This document shows, piece by piece, positions 1 through 11,429 of a DNA stretch of 64,000 nucleotides. Every line of letters starts with the position of its first letter. The first letter of the stretch is position 1. Below the pieces are notes generated by a model. The model was not told the origin of the DNA. It saw only the letters and a list, made by a program, of their open reading frames with translations, and did not search any database. This DNA is from Sarcocystis neurona. Lineage: Eukaryota > Apicomplexa > Conoidasida > Eucoccidiorida > Sarcocystidae. The stretch lies in the NCBI GenBank assembly GCA_000727475.1, contig KL647291.1, positions 4,288,828 through 4,352,827 of the forward strand, read 5' to 3'. The translations under genes were made by a program, and so were the position numbers.

Positions 1-2731
1 ACACTTCCACCGAAACGGGTTTTTCCTTCAAGAAATGTACTCTGCTACTGCACGTGGCTGCTTGTCGGGGAGCGTGGCAGACGTCTCGGGACGTCTTGGC
101 CCTCCCGGAGCCGTGTCGACTCGACTTCTTTGGCTGGTGTGCGGTCTGGGTCTTTCTACCCTTCCGACCGCTGCGGGAGGGGAGATCTCTCGTTCACGCG
201 TATTTTCTTACGCGCCCTATATTCCATAGAGATCACCTGGATTCTGGCACTCTGAGATCGAACTCTATATTGAGTTAGCTGTGCGTACAGCTTCCCCCAC
301 AACACACACATGAAAAGGTGTTCGGGGAGGGAAACTGAGACAGAGTAATACATACACACATATACACACACACAGAGACAGGTAGGTTGCTGTGCGCTAC
401 ATACAGGAGCGGCTGCGGAGGGATGACGATGGTCGCGTTACCTAACACGACGCGTGCTGCAGGTGTGGGCCTGCGTGTGTGAGAGGGAGCTGGCTGAATG
501 ACTATCTGTACCTGCGGACAGGCCGAGACAGAGAGAGTAAGACAGGGATTGTGGCGCAGCGCGTAGATTATAGAGCATCAGAGAGATAGCATGCAATCTT
601 TGCGCCGCGATGGTGTTGGAGAAGAGGACTGTCAAGGGGCCCACCCGGCCCCGCCGCGTGACACAAACACGTGCGCGCAGCGGATGGGTAGACGCTGGGC
701 CGGTTTCAGCAGACCGTAGATCAGTGCGACATCCTGCGTGCCTGCACGCGCACGCAAGGACAGAGTCTTACGCATGCAGTGAGCTCATAGGATGAGGATG
801 TCTGCTGTGTCAGAGAAGCAACCGTGTGAGCGCTTTTCGAGGAACGAAGAGCAGCACGTCTCTAAAGCATGGGCCACGTGGAATGCATGCGTGCGTGCGG
901 CACATCTGCAGCAACAGCTGCAGTGCTGCTCTCACTTTTGACAGGGGTCTGGCGGGAGCAGTGGGGGGGGAAGGGTGCCAGCACGCGCATGATACGCAGA
1001 CGCAGCTCCACCACATGCGTAGTACAAGACAAAGCTTTGTATGTATGTGTGTGTGTGTGTGTGGCTGCAAATGATTTTCCTTCTGGAGGGGAACCAAAGT
1101 GGAGTATCACAGCAAAGTCGCATTATGTAAAGATGTACCCACATATATATACATATGTATATATGTGTATAATTACCTGTACCTCTTTCTCTCTATGTGT
1201 ATATACAACATACATTTTCCTAGGTTATTTATTTTGCATTTTGTAGACATGTGTGTACACACGCATATATGCATATATATATATATATATGCATATTTAT
1301 ATGTACCTTTCTCTCTACATATATTTTCCGAGGTTTTTATTTTTTGAAGAGACGTGTGCCTGTGTTGAAGGACCTGCTTCCGTAGGCGTCAGAGTTTTCC
1401 CGTAGAAAAAATTGGAGTGTAGGGGTACGAGATGCGATTCCACAGCGATGGCAGTAGTCGTAGTTTCGTCGAGGAAAGGCTGACCAGCAGCCGCAGGAGT
1501 CGCAGCAGGAGGAGCCCGGATCCTAGCCCAGGGCGAGTGGAAGGAGGGGAGAAGTTTCCGTTTGTAGTGCAGTCTATGCAGAGGCCTACTTTATGTATAG
1601 AAGCGATTGATTGAAACGTTCACGTCCGACCCCTCGGTAGCTGTACTGAAGAAACGTGGGGGGGAGGGAAGCCAGAAGGGAAGGTAGAGAAGAAAGAAGA
1701 CAAGAGAACACAACGAAGGGTACGTTCGAGAAATACAGGGAATTCCGCCTTTACAAAAAGACAGAGAGATGCGAGAGTCCCCCGCGTTGCTACGCACGTG
1801 CGTGTGCGGCTGCCGACGTACACGCATGCACGTATAGATGCACGACGGACGCGTCTGAGGCACCTTCACCGACCAAAGGCGTGTGTGGCTTTCTGTCTAT
1901 AAAGGCTCTAACAGTGCTGCGAAGGCAATGTTTCTAGATGACTACTGCCCGAGCACCAGTGCCTCAAAACCCCACATGAGACTCCTGCATGCACTGAAGT
2001 CTACGTGGTGAACTGCATATATATATATATATACGCGTGCTTTGTCAGTAGATGCAGCTCAGTCAGAGAGGGAGCTATCATTCGTGTGTGCATGCATAGG
2101 TGTATTCGCGCGCGTATCGGTCACTTTGGTTTACACTTTAGGCCAAATCCCTGCGTACGTATACGTAAAAGTGTTTCCCCACACAAGCAAACATATGCAT
2201 CTCTATGTGTTCACAAATGTATATATATGTGTTTTTGAGAAAAAGTGTTTGTGACAGGTCTGCTTGTGTTCCAGCGTGAATGAACACAGACGTGAGTAGC
2301 TCTTAACCTCCTCACGAGTACGCGTGGTGGAGAAACGTACGTGGGTACATAGACGTTTTAGAGTTCAGCAGACGGTCGTGAAACGTGGACACGTTAGTGT
2401 AAAGGTATACATATGAAGTCACGAGTACGCACACGCACACATACATATATATGTATATATGTACGTGTATATGTACGTGTGTGTGTATAGACGTCTTGCA
2501 TGCCGGAGACGTGAGGATGAGTAGAGGGATATATCGTACAGCGCGAAATCGTCAGTCTAACGGTACATACGTAGGACACACATATGTGTGTAGATGCGTA
2601 TATGCACACGTGCATACATGTGTGTATATGGGTGTGTGTATCTAATAGCCCATATGTGGGGCTGTATATAAACAGACTGCAAGAGTAACGTGTCGCCGAA
2701 GGCTTTTGCGGGACGGCGTGGATGGTGTTGC
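1..2731. other. Non-coding or unassigned left end
   Basis: No gene can be supported in this stretch. It holds TA and TG/CA microsatellites (for example near 1140-1300, 2010-2040 and 2440-2480) and short open frames in all phases. One 60-codon plus-strand frame beginning with ATG at 1432 is rich in Ser and Arg (a short RS-like stretch around SSRRSRSRRSPD), but it has no visible splice context and could be chance. Confidence 0.6.
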
Positions 2732-5700
2732 ATGCAGGGGACGGTTGTGAGGTTGTTTTCTGTGCCGGGGATGGCTGCGCTTGCCACCTATCGCATGCAC
2801 CGGCCCACTCCGCAAGCTGCGACAGCCGCGGCTCCTTTCTTCACAGTACACGCGGCAGGCGCATCGCTTTCTGCCGCGCGCCGTCGCCGGGAGGAAAAAC
2901 TTCAAGCAGATGAGGCCCTTTACCAGAGGATTCACTACTCAATCTCTAGCGTGTGTCTCTCCTCGCCTGCTGCTTCCTCTTCTCCTTCGTCTTCCTCTCC
3001 GCGCTCGGCGGCGTCATCGGTGGTCTCGGGAGATGCTGCTGCTGCTGCAGCTTCGCCTTCTCTTCCTCCTCTTTCTCCTGCTCCTCCTCCGCCTTATTCT
3101 TCCTCTTCTTCTTCCTCTGCTTCTGCACCCAGGACTGCTGCAGCTGCTGCCCCTACTACAGCTGCGGCATCGTCTTCTGCTGCGATGACTGCAGCAGCGC
3201 GCGTGTTTTCCACTTCGCCTCCTGCTACCGCACCTGATGCCGGTGGTTATTTGTCTTCTTCTGCAGTCTCTGCTGCTTCTGCAGCACCAACAGGCACTAG
3301 TGATTCCGCATCTCAGCGGGCCAACGACGCATCTGCTGCTGCTGCTCCCTCTCACACAACTTCTCTTGCCGCTGATCAGACAGGTACCAACGCTGCTGCT
3401 GCTCACGTTGCTGCTCTCTCGGCCTCCGTCTCGTCGTCTCGGTGTTCCTCAGGTTCTTGTACATCTTCTTCTTCCTTGTCCTCTTCGTCTTCTTCTCCTT
3501 CTATTCCTCCGTTGCCCCCTGTTTCTTCTTCTTTTGCCTGCCTCCTCTGCAATGAATGCGTCAATGCTCACGGCAGAGCTGCAGCAGCACCCGTACCAGG
3601 AGACAGAACCGCAGAAAGTCTTCGACCTCGCAGTGGCGCACCACAAGCTGCAACAGACAACCGTTGTCGTTTCATCAAAGTAGCAGCAGCGGCAGCCGAC
3701 GCAGCTCGATATAGGGATACACGTTGGCTAGGAACCAACTGCGGTATTTCTATTCTAAGAGCAGTGCGATGGGTTAACAGCCGAACAGAGTCACAGAGGG
3801 CTGCTTTTTTGAACCGAGTACCTGCAGCAGCACGACAAGAGAAAGTCCAAGCAACAGACTCGCCAGCAACCGTGGGGACCTCAACAGCAGCAGCAGCAAC
3901 ACACGCACCGAGCTGTGGCGAAGTGAAGGCAGTCGAAGAGGACGTGGCTTCTGGCCGCCCCGAAAACGCAGCAGTTGTAGTAGGGCAGCTTATCCCGACG
4001 ACCAGGAGGAGGACCGCTGCTGCGACAGAACGGGTACGAGGAACAGGAGAGTCACCGCGGGAGTGCAGGAGCAGCGCTCCAGAAGCTTCAACACGTCACC
4101 GGTGTGGTTTCTTGAGAGCCGTGGTCGCTGTAGCGGACGCCGTTCGACATCATCGTTTACATCTGTCACGCTGCGGGCGGGCTTTGCCTCTTCAACAGTC
4201 AATCTATTTTGTCGACAGATCCACAACGGTAGAAAGGTCTAGCATGTTTTACACATATTCTAGCCCATATGACACTTTAAAAGTATATGGTCCTTGTCCG
4301 CTTTGCGAGATACCCGCTGTTACAGCGTCTTGTAGGCTGGAGGATGGTCGTGGAGGAAGAGATGTAACAGCGTCGGACGATGGTATGGGGAGTAGGAACG
4401 CTGCAGCAAGAAAGGCAGTCGTAGACGTTCCGGAGAGAGGTCCTCGAAGCGGAGGGGCCGCCGCTGCAACAAGCAACCGTTGTCGTCTTGTGGACGTTGC
4501 GAAAGAAACAACAGATGCTGCTCGATATTTCCACGAGCAGCGACGGCCGACCTCGACGTCAACTGCGCTTTCAACAGCAGTCAAACGGATCCGTGGTACA
4601 ACAGCAGTTCATCCCAGGGCTGCTGTTGGGAGTCCTCGTCTTCAGTATGACAGTGACCCCGTACGAGTTCCTCTCATGCAACGGCCTTTCCATGCAGCAG
4701 CAGCAGCACCGCCAGGGACGCAGAATTCATTCGTAGGAGTCTGCCGTGCCCGCTGCACGTCCTCCAGTGACAGACGGTGGAGTAAGTTGACGCGGGCAGC
4801 GGCGGCCGCAGCAGAAGCTTCGGAGAACGAGAGCCGCAGCGGCGTACAAGACTTCTGCCGAGATCGGCTATGGGACGGCTTTTCACGCGTCGACCATCCT
4901 CACAAGATTCAGGCGGCAGTCCTGGACGCAGGCGGATCTGCCGAGAGATACATCCGTAGCGGAGGACCAGAAGCAGCAATACGGATGCGTTGTATTTACA
5001 TCGAAGCAGCGACCGCGGCAGCAGACGTCGCTCGGTACCGGGATACGTACCGTCGACTAGACGGCTGTGCCATTTGTCTTTCAGCAGCCTTGGAGTGGTT
5101 TAATAGCAGAACAGACTTAGAGAAGGCAACTGCGTTTAATTTATGTAATGCAAAGTACGACGTTAAAGTCGAATCTTCGCCCACGTGTGGGCCCTTCTTT
5201 GAAACAGCAACACCCCCACGGGTTTTGGTCACTTCCGACGACGTGTTTCTTGCATATAGCGACAGAGAAGCATGGGACGCTTACCTTTGCAGGAAGCTCG
5301 CTGCGGCGGCCAGCGGAGCCGTCGAAGCGTCACAAAAGGAGAGCGGAGGGGCGTTCGAAGCTGCAACACGTGGCCGCTGGCGCTTCAAGAAAGCAGCTGC
5401 GGTGGCGGCGGTTGTCGCTCGGTATCTCGATGTGACTAGGAGCTCAGCAGCCGCAACTTTGAAGACAGAGAGCACAAGAACGGCAGCAGCGCCGGCCACA
5501 CGCGCGCGCTGCCGTCTTCTGCGGGCAGCTGCAGACGCAGCAGACGTCGTTCGGTACAGGGACATGCGTAGAAGAGAACGCGTCTTGTCGACTGCTCTCT
5601 CAAGAGCGGTGCAGTGGGTTAATAGCCAAACACAGCTCGCGAGGGCTAGTCTGTTCAACCATTCCTGCTTTGCCCGGTACAGAGTCATCGCAGTAGTTCC

Positions 5701-8700
5701 CTTAGCCTGCTGGACTTTTTCTTCCCCGGAGGCAGCAACTCCACAGGTGTGGCCGTACTGGCGAAAAAGAGTTTTTGAATGTAGCGACTTAGCGACGTGG
5801 CACGCGGACACCGGTCGGAAGGTCGGCACGGCAGTCCTGGCAGCAGTACAAGAAGCGCTAAAAGTAGCGAAGCGGAGGAGCGCAGGAGCAGCAGCAACAG
5901 ACGTTTGTTGTGACGCGGCTGCAAGAGCAGCAGCCGTTGAGGCGATGGGTAGGAATGCAACAGGAGCCACAGAGACGGCGGAACCTGGGGACGCGCGTGT
6001 CGCAGCAGCGGACGGAGAGGAAAAAGAAGCAGCAGCAGGAGGAGGTGCGCAGCCTGCGCAACTCTGTGAGGCAGCAGCAGGTACCGCAACAGAAGCCTCA
6101 CGTCTAGCAAGCGGTGGAAGTGCTGCTGTTGTGATGAACAAGGCTCCTGATAACTCCTCAGGCGCACCACCGTTAACTGCGAGGGGACATCTTTGCAAGA
6201 GCAGCAGCAGGAGCAGCGACAGCAGGGGAATATCAAACGTCTGGGTCAGCAGCAGAGAACGAAGCAACAGCAGCAGCATCAGGGACGCCGAAGACGACGA
6301 AGAGAGCGTCCGGGAGAGACGAGGCTGCAGAAGACCCGTCTCGCAACACAGCAGGCCAAACAATAGCAGGAAAAGCAGCGGGGGCAGCAGAAAAGAAAGC
6401 AACAGCGTCCTGTTGCCCGACTGTAGCCCATTACCACGCCCGTCTAGCACGAGTCGCAGCAGCACAAACACTCGAAGAGGAGAAAGAAGAGAAGCCTTGA
6501 GAAGCAGCGGGAGCCACTCAGGCTGGGCCAGCAGCAGCAAACGAGAAAGGAGGAGGGAACGAGGTAGAAAGAATTTCTTTCTCGCCGACTGGGGTTATCC
6601 TGGCAGCAGCAGCACCAGTGCAGACGGCAGCCACGCGGGGAAGGGCAAGCCTACATGCGACTGGACAGCGGCCTGCAGCAGGACGCAGTCATCTGATAGC
6701 GGCTTTGAAGACGTCACCGCTTTCTTCGCAAAAAATGATGCTACAAACGAGGGACCGCCTGTGGGTGGCAGCAGACCAGCTCTGTGCGCGCAACGGCAGC
6801 ACGAGCTGCAGCTGCCCCTGCTGCACCGATGGAGGCAGCGGCGAGAGGACGACGAGCATCAAGAGCTGCGGCCCCGGCAGCAGCATCAGCGGGAGCGGGC
6901 GCAGAGGCAAAAGAGGCACAAGCAGCAGCAGCAGGAGCAGCAGAAGCGGCAGCAGCAGCACCGGAAGGAAGTGCAGCAGCAACAGCAGCAAGAGCAGCTA
7001 GAACATCGGCATCAACGGCAGCAGTACCGCCACCAGCCGGATCGACGACAGCAACACCGCTGCCAACAGCAACAACAGCGGATCCAGCGGGGAATGCAGC
7101 GGCAGCAGCATGAATATTGTCACCAGCAGCATATGCGGTTCCCACGGCGGCTGCAGCAGTACCAATCGCGGGACCAACAGCAGCAGCACCATGTGCAGCT
7201 ACAAGAACGGCAGTTACAGCAGCAGCACGTATATTCTTTTCGGACAGTGGCTCGCCACGTTGCTCCGCCTCCTGCAGGGCCGCTTGCAGCTACCGATTGT
7301 CGGCAGCAGCAGGGTACACAGCGGGAACAGCGCCGGACACAGCAAAGGGAGCATCACCAGCAGGACAGGGAGGAGCAGGCCGAAAGGAGTCAACTGCAGC
7401 AGCAGGAAGGCGGTGCTGCACACAGCGGAGGCAGAACTACCCCAGTAGCAGCAGCCATCTTCTCTGCTGAGGTATCGGCACCAGCAGCACCGGATGCCGC
7501 CGCAGCAGAATCATCAGCAGACGCGGAAGCAGTGGCAGCAGCAGCCGAAGCAGCGCGGGCGGAGTCGATACGCCTTTACCGTTTCAAGAAGCGTTGCGAT
7601 GCTGAAGACTCGGAGGCAGAAGAAGCAGCAGCAGCAGCGTATGCGGTAAAGGAGGCAGTACAACTGCAGCAGGGGCAGCTGCAGCAGCAAGGGAAAATCC
7701 ATCACGCGGAGAGTTCTCGTGGGAGCCCGTGCGGTAGCGGAAGCACCAGCGGCAGCAGTGGTAGCGGGTCAATGCGACGACGACACAGCGGTGGAGCAAC
7801 AAGCACAGCAGCACCGACAACAAAAGAAGCAAGCTTTGTTGCGGCAACGGCTGCAGCAGGGGGACTGGCACCTGCAGCGCCAGTGTTTGTTGCAACAGCA
7901 TCTGCAGCAGGGAGGTGGGCCCCCGAACTCACTACAGCTGCAGCTGGTGCGGGGGGAGCACCCAGAGGACGTGGCAGCGGCGAAGAAGCTGCTGCAGGCG
8001 GAACAGACCGCCGCCGAGCGGCAGCCGCAGCAGCAGCAGAGAAAAGAGCAGCAGCAGAACGTGGTGTCGGCGTCGCTGTTGCTGGGAGAGCAGCAGCAAC
8101 AGCGACGAGCGGACGCCACGCAGGGAGAGGAAGCAGCGCCGTAGCGTTTCGTAAGGGGGCAGAAGAGGACGTGGTGGTGGAGGAGGAAGATGCACCAGAG
8201 CTGGGCGAAGACTCAGAAGGCGAGAAGCCGTTTTTATTGGTGGGCAGGAATACACAGACCAGGGAGCGTTGCCTCGCGCATGCAGGCTACTATGTGGAAA
8301 GCGTTGTTCACGAGACAGCAACAGACGAAGAAGAGACAGCAGCAGGTGACGCGTATGTGCGTATTGACCTCAAGGAAGGAGAAGCAGAGAGGGCAGCGGC
8401 AGGAAGAGTAGGTCGCGGGGAGCCGCGTGAAAACCTATCCAGCAGCAGCGACGTTGTGCTGCCGCAACACTGCAAGCAGGGACAGCAGCAGCAGCAGCAA
8501 AAATGGCTGTTCTTGCAGAGAGGAGAAGGACAGCGCGAAGAACTGCAGCACCAGCAGCGGCAGCGACTGCGGCGGGCGTGCAGAGAAGAGCCGTCGGAGG
8601 ACAAGAGAGACGGAAGAAGGAGGAGGGAAGAGGTGAAGAAACCGCAGCAGCGCAGGGGTGTGTGGGGATGTGTTGCTGTTGCGGCGGCGGCGGCTCCAGG

Positions 8701-9502
8701 CGAAGAAGAAGAAGAAGAAACACGGGGGGCTCCGCGAGAAGCAGCTGCAGCCCTTTGGGACGCGGAAGACTGGACAACTCTGTGGCGTTTGAAGAAGCAG
8801 CAGCACAGGGCGCTGCAGCAGCAGCAGGAGCCGTGGTGGAGTGTGATGCCTGCGCAGCTGCAGCCGCGCGAGGAAGGCGCAGGGGGTGGGGTCGGCGCGG
8901 CCGCCCCATCAGCAGCAGCACCCAGGGGGGGGTCCGGCTCTGCGTCTCGCAGTTTCCGCGGCTACGGAGGTGTGTACTACTTGCAGCAGCGCGGTGCGGC
9001 GCAGGTCGTGGACTGCAGCTGCGCCGCCGAAGCGGCCGCGTGTGCGGTTGCTGGAGCGGCAGTTCCTGGGGGAGGAAGCAGCGGCGAGGAAGGCTCGTCG
9101 ACTGCTGCAGGTCTCCTCTTCCAGGAGCAACAGCCACTGCAGCAGCTAAAGCGACGAGACAGCAGAGAAGAGTGTCAGCAGCAGCAGGAACAACAAGAAG
9201 AAGAAGTTGAGCTGCGCATCGCAGTCGCACAAGATGATGTGACGACGGCAGCAGCAGCCTACGAAGACGCTCACGGCCTTCGCATGCCTTCTCTCTTCTT
9301 CGATTTTTCTTCTCTCTACCTCACTGCGAGCAGTATGTACCCCTTCTTGCCTCGGTGCACACCATCGGTGTTGCTGCACGTCTCTTTCAGACACTGCCCG
9401 ACACCTAGTATACACATGTATCCTTCATGTGCACTCACCTGCATGCACGTATTTATGTATACGTGGATATTTACAAATATTTGCAGGTATGTATACATGT
9501 AG
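2732..9502 (+). CDS. Large low-complexity protein with six copies of an internal RCR-AAD-RYRD module
   Basis: A single open frame of about 2,257 codons from the first in-frame ATG at 2732; I do not recognise the protein. Layout: a short basic leader, a Ser/Ala/Pro zone to about 3650, six diverged copies of one module between 3656 and 5860, then long Gln, Ala, Ser and Glu runs encoded by CAG-type repeats. The module reads roughly R-C-R-F/L-hydrophobic-K/R-x-A-A-x-A-A-D-x-x-R-Y-R-D, and full copies continue into L-S-x-A-L-x-W-V-N-S-x-T. Many differences between copies are synonymous (CGT/CGC, GCT/GCC), which argues for real translation in this frame. The Ser-rich zone (2945-3650) is very pyrimidine-rich on this strand and might be intron rather than coding. 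The tail after about 9290 runs into TA-rich DNA, so the true 3' boundary is probably an earlier splice donor. The antisense frames are Leu-rich shadows. Confidence 0.6.
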   Translation: MQGTVVRLFSVPGMAALATYRMHRPTPQAATAAAPFFTVHAAGASLSAARRRREEKLQADEALYQRIHYSISSVCLSSPAASSSPSSSSPRSAASSVVSGDAAAAAASPSLPPLSPAPPPPYSSSSSSSASAPRTAAAAAPTTAAASSSAAMTAAARVFSTSPPATAPDAGGYLSSSAVSAASAAPTGTSDSASQRANDASAAAAPSHTTSLAADQTGTNAAAAHVAALSASVSSSRCSSGSCTSSSSLSSSSSSPSIPPLPPVSSSFACLLCNECVNAHGRAAAAPVPGDRTAESLRPRSGAPQAATDNRCRFIKVAAAAADAARYRDTRWLGTNCGISILRAVRWVNSRTESQRAAFLNRVPAAARQEKVQATDSPATVGTSTAAAATHAPSCGEVKAVEEDVASGRPENAAVVVGQLIPTTRRRTAAATERVRGTGESPRECRSSAPEASTRHRCGFLRAVVAVADAVRHHRLHLSRCGRALPLQQSIYFVDRSTTVERSSMFYTYSSPYDTLKVYGPCPLCEIPAVTASCRLEDGRGGRDVTASDDGMGSRNAAARKAVVDVPERGPRSGGAAAATSNRCRLVDVAKETTDAARYFHEQRRPTSTSTALSTAVKRIRGTTAVHPRAAVGSPRLQYDSDPVRVPLMQRPFHAAAAAPPGTQNSFVGVCRARCTSSSDRRWSKLTRAAAAAAEASENESRSGVQDFCRDRLWDGFSRVDHPHKIQAAVLDAGGSAERYIRSGGPEAAIRMRCIYIEAATAAADVARYRDTYRRLDGCAICLSAALEWFNSRTDLEKATAFNLCNAKYDVKVESSPTCGPFFETATPPRVLVTSDDVFLAYSDREAWDAYLCRKLAAAASGAVEASQKESGGAFEAATRGRWRFKKAAAVAAVVARYLDVTRSSAAATLKTESTRTAAAPATRARCRLLRAAADAADVVRYRDMRRRERVLSTALSRAVQWVNSQTQLARASLFNHSCFARYRVIAVVPLACWTFSSPEAATPQVWPYWRKRVFECSDLATWHADTGRKVGTAVLAAVQEALKVAKRRSAGAAATDVCCDAAARAAAVEAMGRNATGATETAEPGDARVAAADGEEKEAAAGGGAQPAQLCEAAAGTATEASRLASGGSAAVVMNKAPDNSSGAPPLTARGHLCKSSSRSSDSRGISNVWVSSRERSNSSSIRDAEDDEESVRERRGCRRPVSQHSRPNNSRKSSGGSRKESNSVLLPDCSPLPRPSSTSRSSTNTRRGERREALRSSGSHSGWASSSKRERRRERGRKNFFLADWGYPGSSSTSADGSHAGKGKPTCDWTAACSRTQSSDSGFEDVTAFFAKNDATNEGPPVGGSRPALCAQRQHELQLPLLHRWRQRREDDEHQELRPRQQHQRERAQRQKRHKQQQQEQQKRQQQHRKEVQQQQQQEQLEHRHQRQQYRHQPDRRQQHRCQQQQQRIQRGMQRQQHEYCHQQHMRFPRRLQQYQSRDQQQQHHVQLQERQLQQQHVYSFRTVARHVAPPPAGPLAATDCRQQQGTQREQRRTQQREHHQQDREEQAERSQLQQQEGGAAHSGGRTTPVAAAIFSAEVSAPAAPDAAAAESSADAEAVAAAAEAARAESIRLYRFKKRCDAEDSEAEEAAAAAYAVKEAVQLQQGQLQQQGKIHHAESSRGSPCGSGSTSGSSGSGSMRRRHSGGATSTAAPTTKEASFVAATAAAGGLAPAAPVFVATASAAGRWAPELTTAAAGAGGAPRGRGSGEEAAAGGTDRRRAAAAAAAEKRAAAERGVGVAVAGRAAATATSGRHAGRGSSAVAFRKGAEEDVVVEEEDAPELGEDSEGEKPFLLVGRNTQTRERCLAHAGYYVESVVHETATDEEETAAGDAYVRIDLKEGEAERAAAGRVGRGEPRENLSSSSDVVLPQHCKQGQQQQQQKWLFLQRGEGQREELQHQQRQRLRRACREEPSEDKRDGRRRREEVKKPQQRRGVWGCVAVAAAAAPGEEEEEETRGAPREAAAALWDAEDWTTLWRLKKQQHRALQQQQEPWWSVMPAQLQPREEGAGGGVGAAAPSAAAPRGGSGSASRSFRGYGGVYYLQQRGAAQVVDCSCAAEAAACAVAGAAVPGGGSSGEEGSSTAAGLLFQEQQPLQQLKRRDSREECQQQQEQQEEEVELRIAVAQDDVTTAAAAYEDAHGLRMPSLFFDFSSLYLTASSMYPFLPRCTPSVLLHVSFRHCPTPSIHMYPSCALTCMHVFMYTWIFTNICRYVYM
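3656..5860 (+). repeat. Six-copy diverged protein module
   Basis: Copies begin near 3656, 4091, 4469, 4979, 5366 and 5498. Each starts with a Thr/Asn-Arg-Cys-Arg type motif, then an Ala/Asp helix-like stretch and R-Y. Copies 1, 2, 4 and 6 also carry a second block with W-x-N-S-x-T and a following F-N. Copies 4 and 6 share a third block ending in an S-D-x-x-x-W motif. Copy 5 is truncated after the first block. Spacing is irregular (435, 378, 510, 387 and 132 bases). Confidence 0.7.
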
Positions 9503-10025
9503 CTGTAGTATTTTTTTCCCTCTTTATATGTATATGTATATTTACGTTCGTAGGGAAATACTGCACATGCGTCTATCTTTCTTTCTGCCTCTCTGTGTCT
9601 CTGTCTATCTGTGTATCTATCTATCTATATATGTATTAGTGTACATGCTCTCTCTTATGTATCTACGTATGGATGCGCGGGCATGTAGATTATATATGAA
9701 CCTGAACACATATAGACACGCGGCATATATGTATATATATGTACGTAGATGTATTGCTATGTGTGACTGTTGCGTCACCGCCTGCGCACTGTAGATACTG
9801 CTGACGGGAATCGCTGTCTTGTGTAACGTGTGTCGCACCTCTTTATATAGATAAGGAGGTAGTCTTACACAGGAGCAACCAGACTGATACACATATATGT
9901 ATTTGCACATATCCAGAATACGTATTCTCTATATGTGTAAGTGCACGTGCGTGCATTCGCACATGTATGTAGGGAGAGAGAAACGTACGTGTGCTGCTGC
10001 GGGGTGGATGCGACGCTTTTCTCAG
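9503..10025. other. TA/CA microsatellite DNA, no gene seen
   Basis: Dense tatata, tgtatg and tctatc repeats with short frames full of Tyr, Ile and Cys. No conserved protein signature was found in it. Confidence 0.6.
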
Positions 10026-10135
10026 AAGGAGATGGCAGCGTGTACGTCTTTCGGGTAGCTGCTGCTGCTAACGAGGAAGAGGAGGAAGAGGAGGAGGCAG
10101 AAGGAGCGGAGGCGCCTCCCGATAGACAAGGCTGC
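10026..10135 (+). CDS. Candidate exon, beta-strand motif then acidic run
   Basis: A good acceptor (cgcttttctcag) is followed by a frame reading EGDGSVYVFRV, a pattern typical of a WD40-type beta strand, then Ala and a Glu run. A possible donor (gtagta) follows at 10136. The Glu-rich part continues as purine-rich DNA to about 10260 and may be intron or a polypyrimidine zone of an opposite-strand gene. Assignment to WD40 rests on one short motif only. Confidence 0.25.
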
Positions 10136-10284
10136 GTAGTACAGCAACGGCGGCAGCAGCAACAGCAGCAGCAGCGCGGCGAGGAAGAGGAGAAGGAGGA
10201 GAAGGAGAAGGAGGAGGAGCAGCGGCGGGGGGGAGAAGAGGCAGCCGGCGGGCCGGCACTGCCGTCTTCTCCGGTGATTTTTAG

Positions 10285-10402
10285 CAGACGCAGAAGGAGC
10301 CGCAGAGGCACTGCGTATGCTACTGCAGCTCAAGGACAACGAGCAGCAGAAGGGTGGCGGGCAGGTGCCGCTGCGCATCCTCGCTCCTCCATCGCGCAGT
10401 TA
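10285..10402 (+). CDS. Candidate terminal exon
   Basis: After the acceptor gatttttag the frame reads ADAEGAAEALRMLLQLKD and ends with TAG at 10400-10402 after about 39 residues. The composition is protein-like (amphipathic helix, no homopolymer). It is not phase-compatible with the candidate exon just upstream, so at least one boundary is wrong or another exon intervenes. Product unknown. Confidence 0.3.
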
Positions 10403-11365
10403 GCGACGGTGTGGCTCTGCAGAAGGAAAAAGCAGCTGGAGTGCTCACTATCTGTTGCATGCATGTGCATATGTATATATTGCGTTTTCATGCGTAATAA
10501 TATGTATATATATATACACAAGTATATGCATTAGCGTGTATGCATGCAATCTAGCGGACGTACGTGTGTGTGTAAACGTATGTGTCAATGTGTGGGCTGT
10601 GTCGATCTGTATGTATTTGCGTACACGTGTATATGTATTAATATATATATATATATATATGCGAGTTAATGTGTGTCCACAATCGACGCATACATCTGTG
10701 TAAAGGTGTACGTACATATATATATATATATCAATATGTGGTCATAAGTAGCTCTGTACATACAAATATGTATATATATGTATGTATTCATGTATATATA
10801 ATTGGTGTGTGTCCACACGCATAAAAGTGTACATATACACGTACCCATTATTGTGTGGACACGCGTAAATGTATATATATTTATATATACGTCTACGTGT
10901 GGATATACATATGTGCATACAAGTTGTGTTTTAACGTATATGTCAATGTATACGCGTTCACCCGCTTTACTTCTTTGATACGCGCACACACAGAGACGGA
11001 AGACGACAAGAGGAAGACAGCGTGTGGCCTGCTGCTGATGCAAACCTCCACGTGCTTACGATCCGCGGAGGTCTTTGTATGTGTTTGTATTCAGAGAGGG
11101 AGGACGCTCTTGAGATACTCTTTGTTGTTGGTGCCACACGAACGTATGCATCACTATATACACATGCTTATATATATATACATATAAAGAGACAGAGAGA
11201 AAACAAGCATATGGTACGCAGTCCAGTAAATCTTTCCATATCCCCGACAGGAGACACATACGTGTAGGGAGAGACTAAGAGAGAACGAGCGAACTCGTCG
11301 GATCCCGTCGTTTTACAGACCTACGTACATATATATATATATATATATATATGTGTACATAGGTC

Positions 11366-11396
<31 letters not shown>

Positions 11397-11429
11397 GTTC
11401 ANANAGAAGGGAGGAGACGAGAGAGACAG
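10403..11429. other. TA-rich microsatellite stretch
   Basis: Long tatata and gtgtatgtat repeats; every open frame is dominated by Tyr/Ile/Thr/His from these repeats. No gene supported. Confidence 0.65.

Noticed and set aside
5281..6540. 419-codon Leu-rich minus-strand frame
   Set aside because: It is the antisense of the CAG-type repeats and of the six-copy module; CTG read in frame yields Leu runs and no conserved motif.
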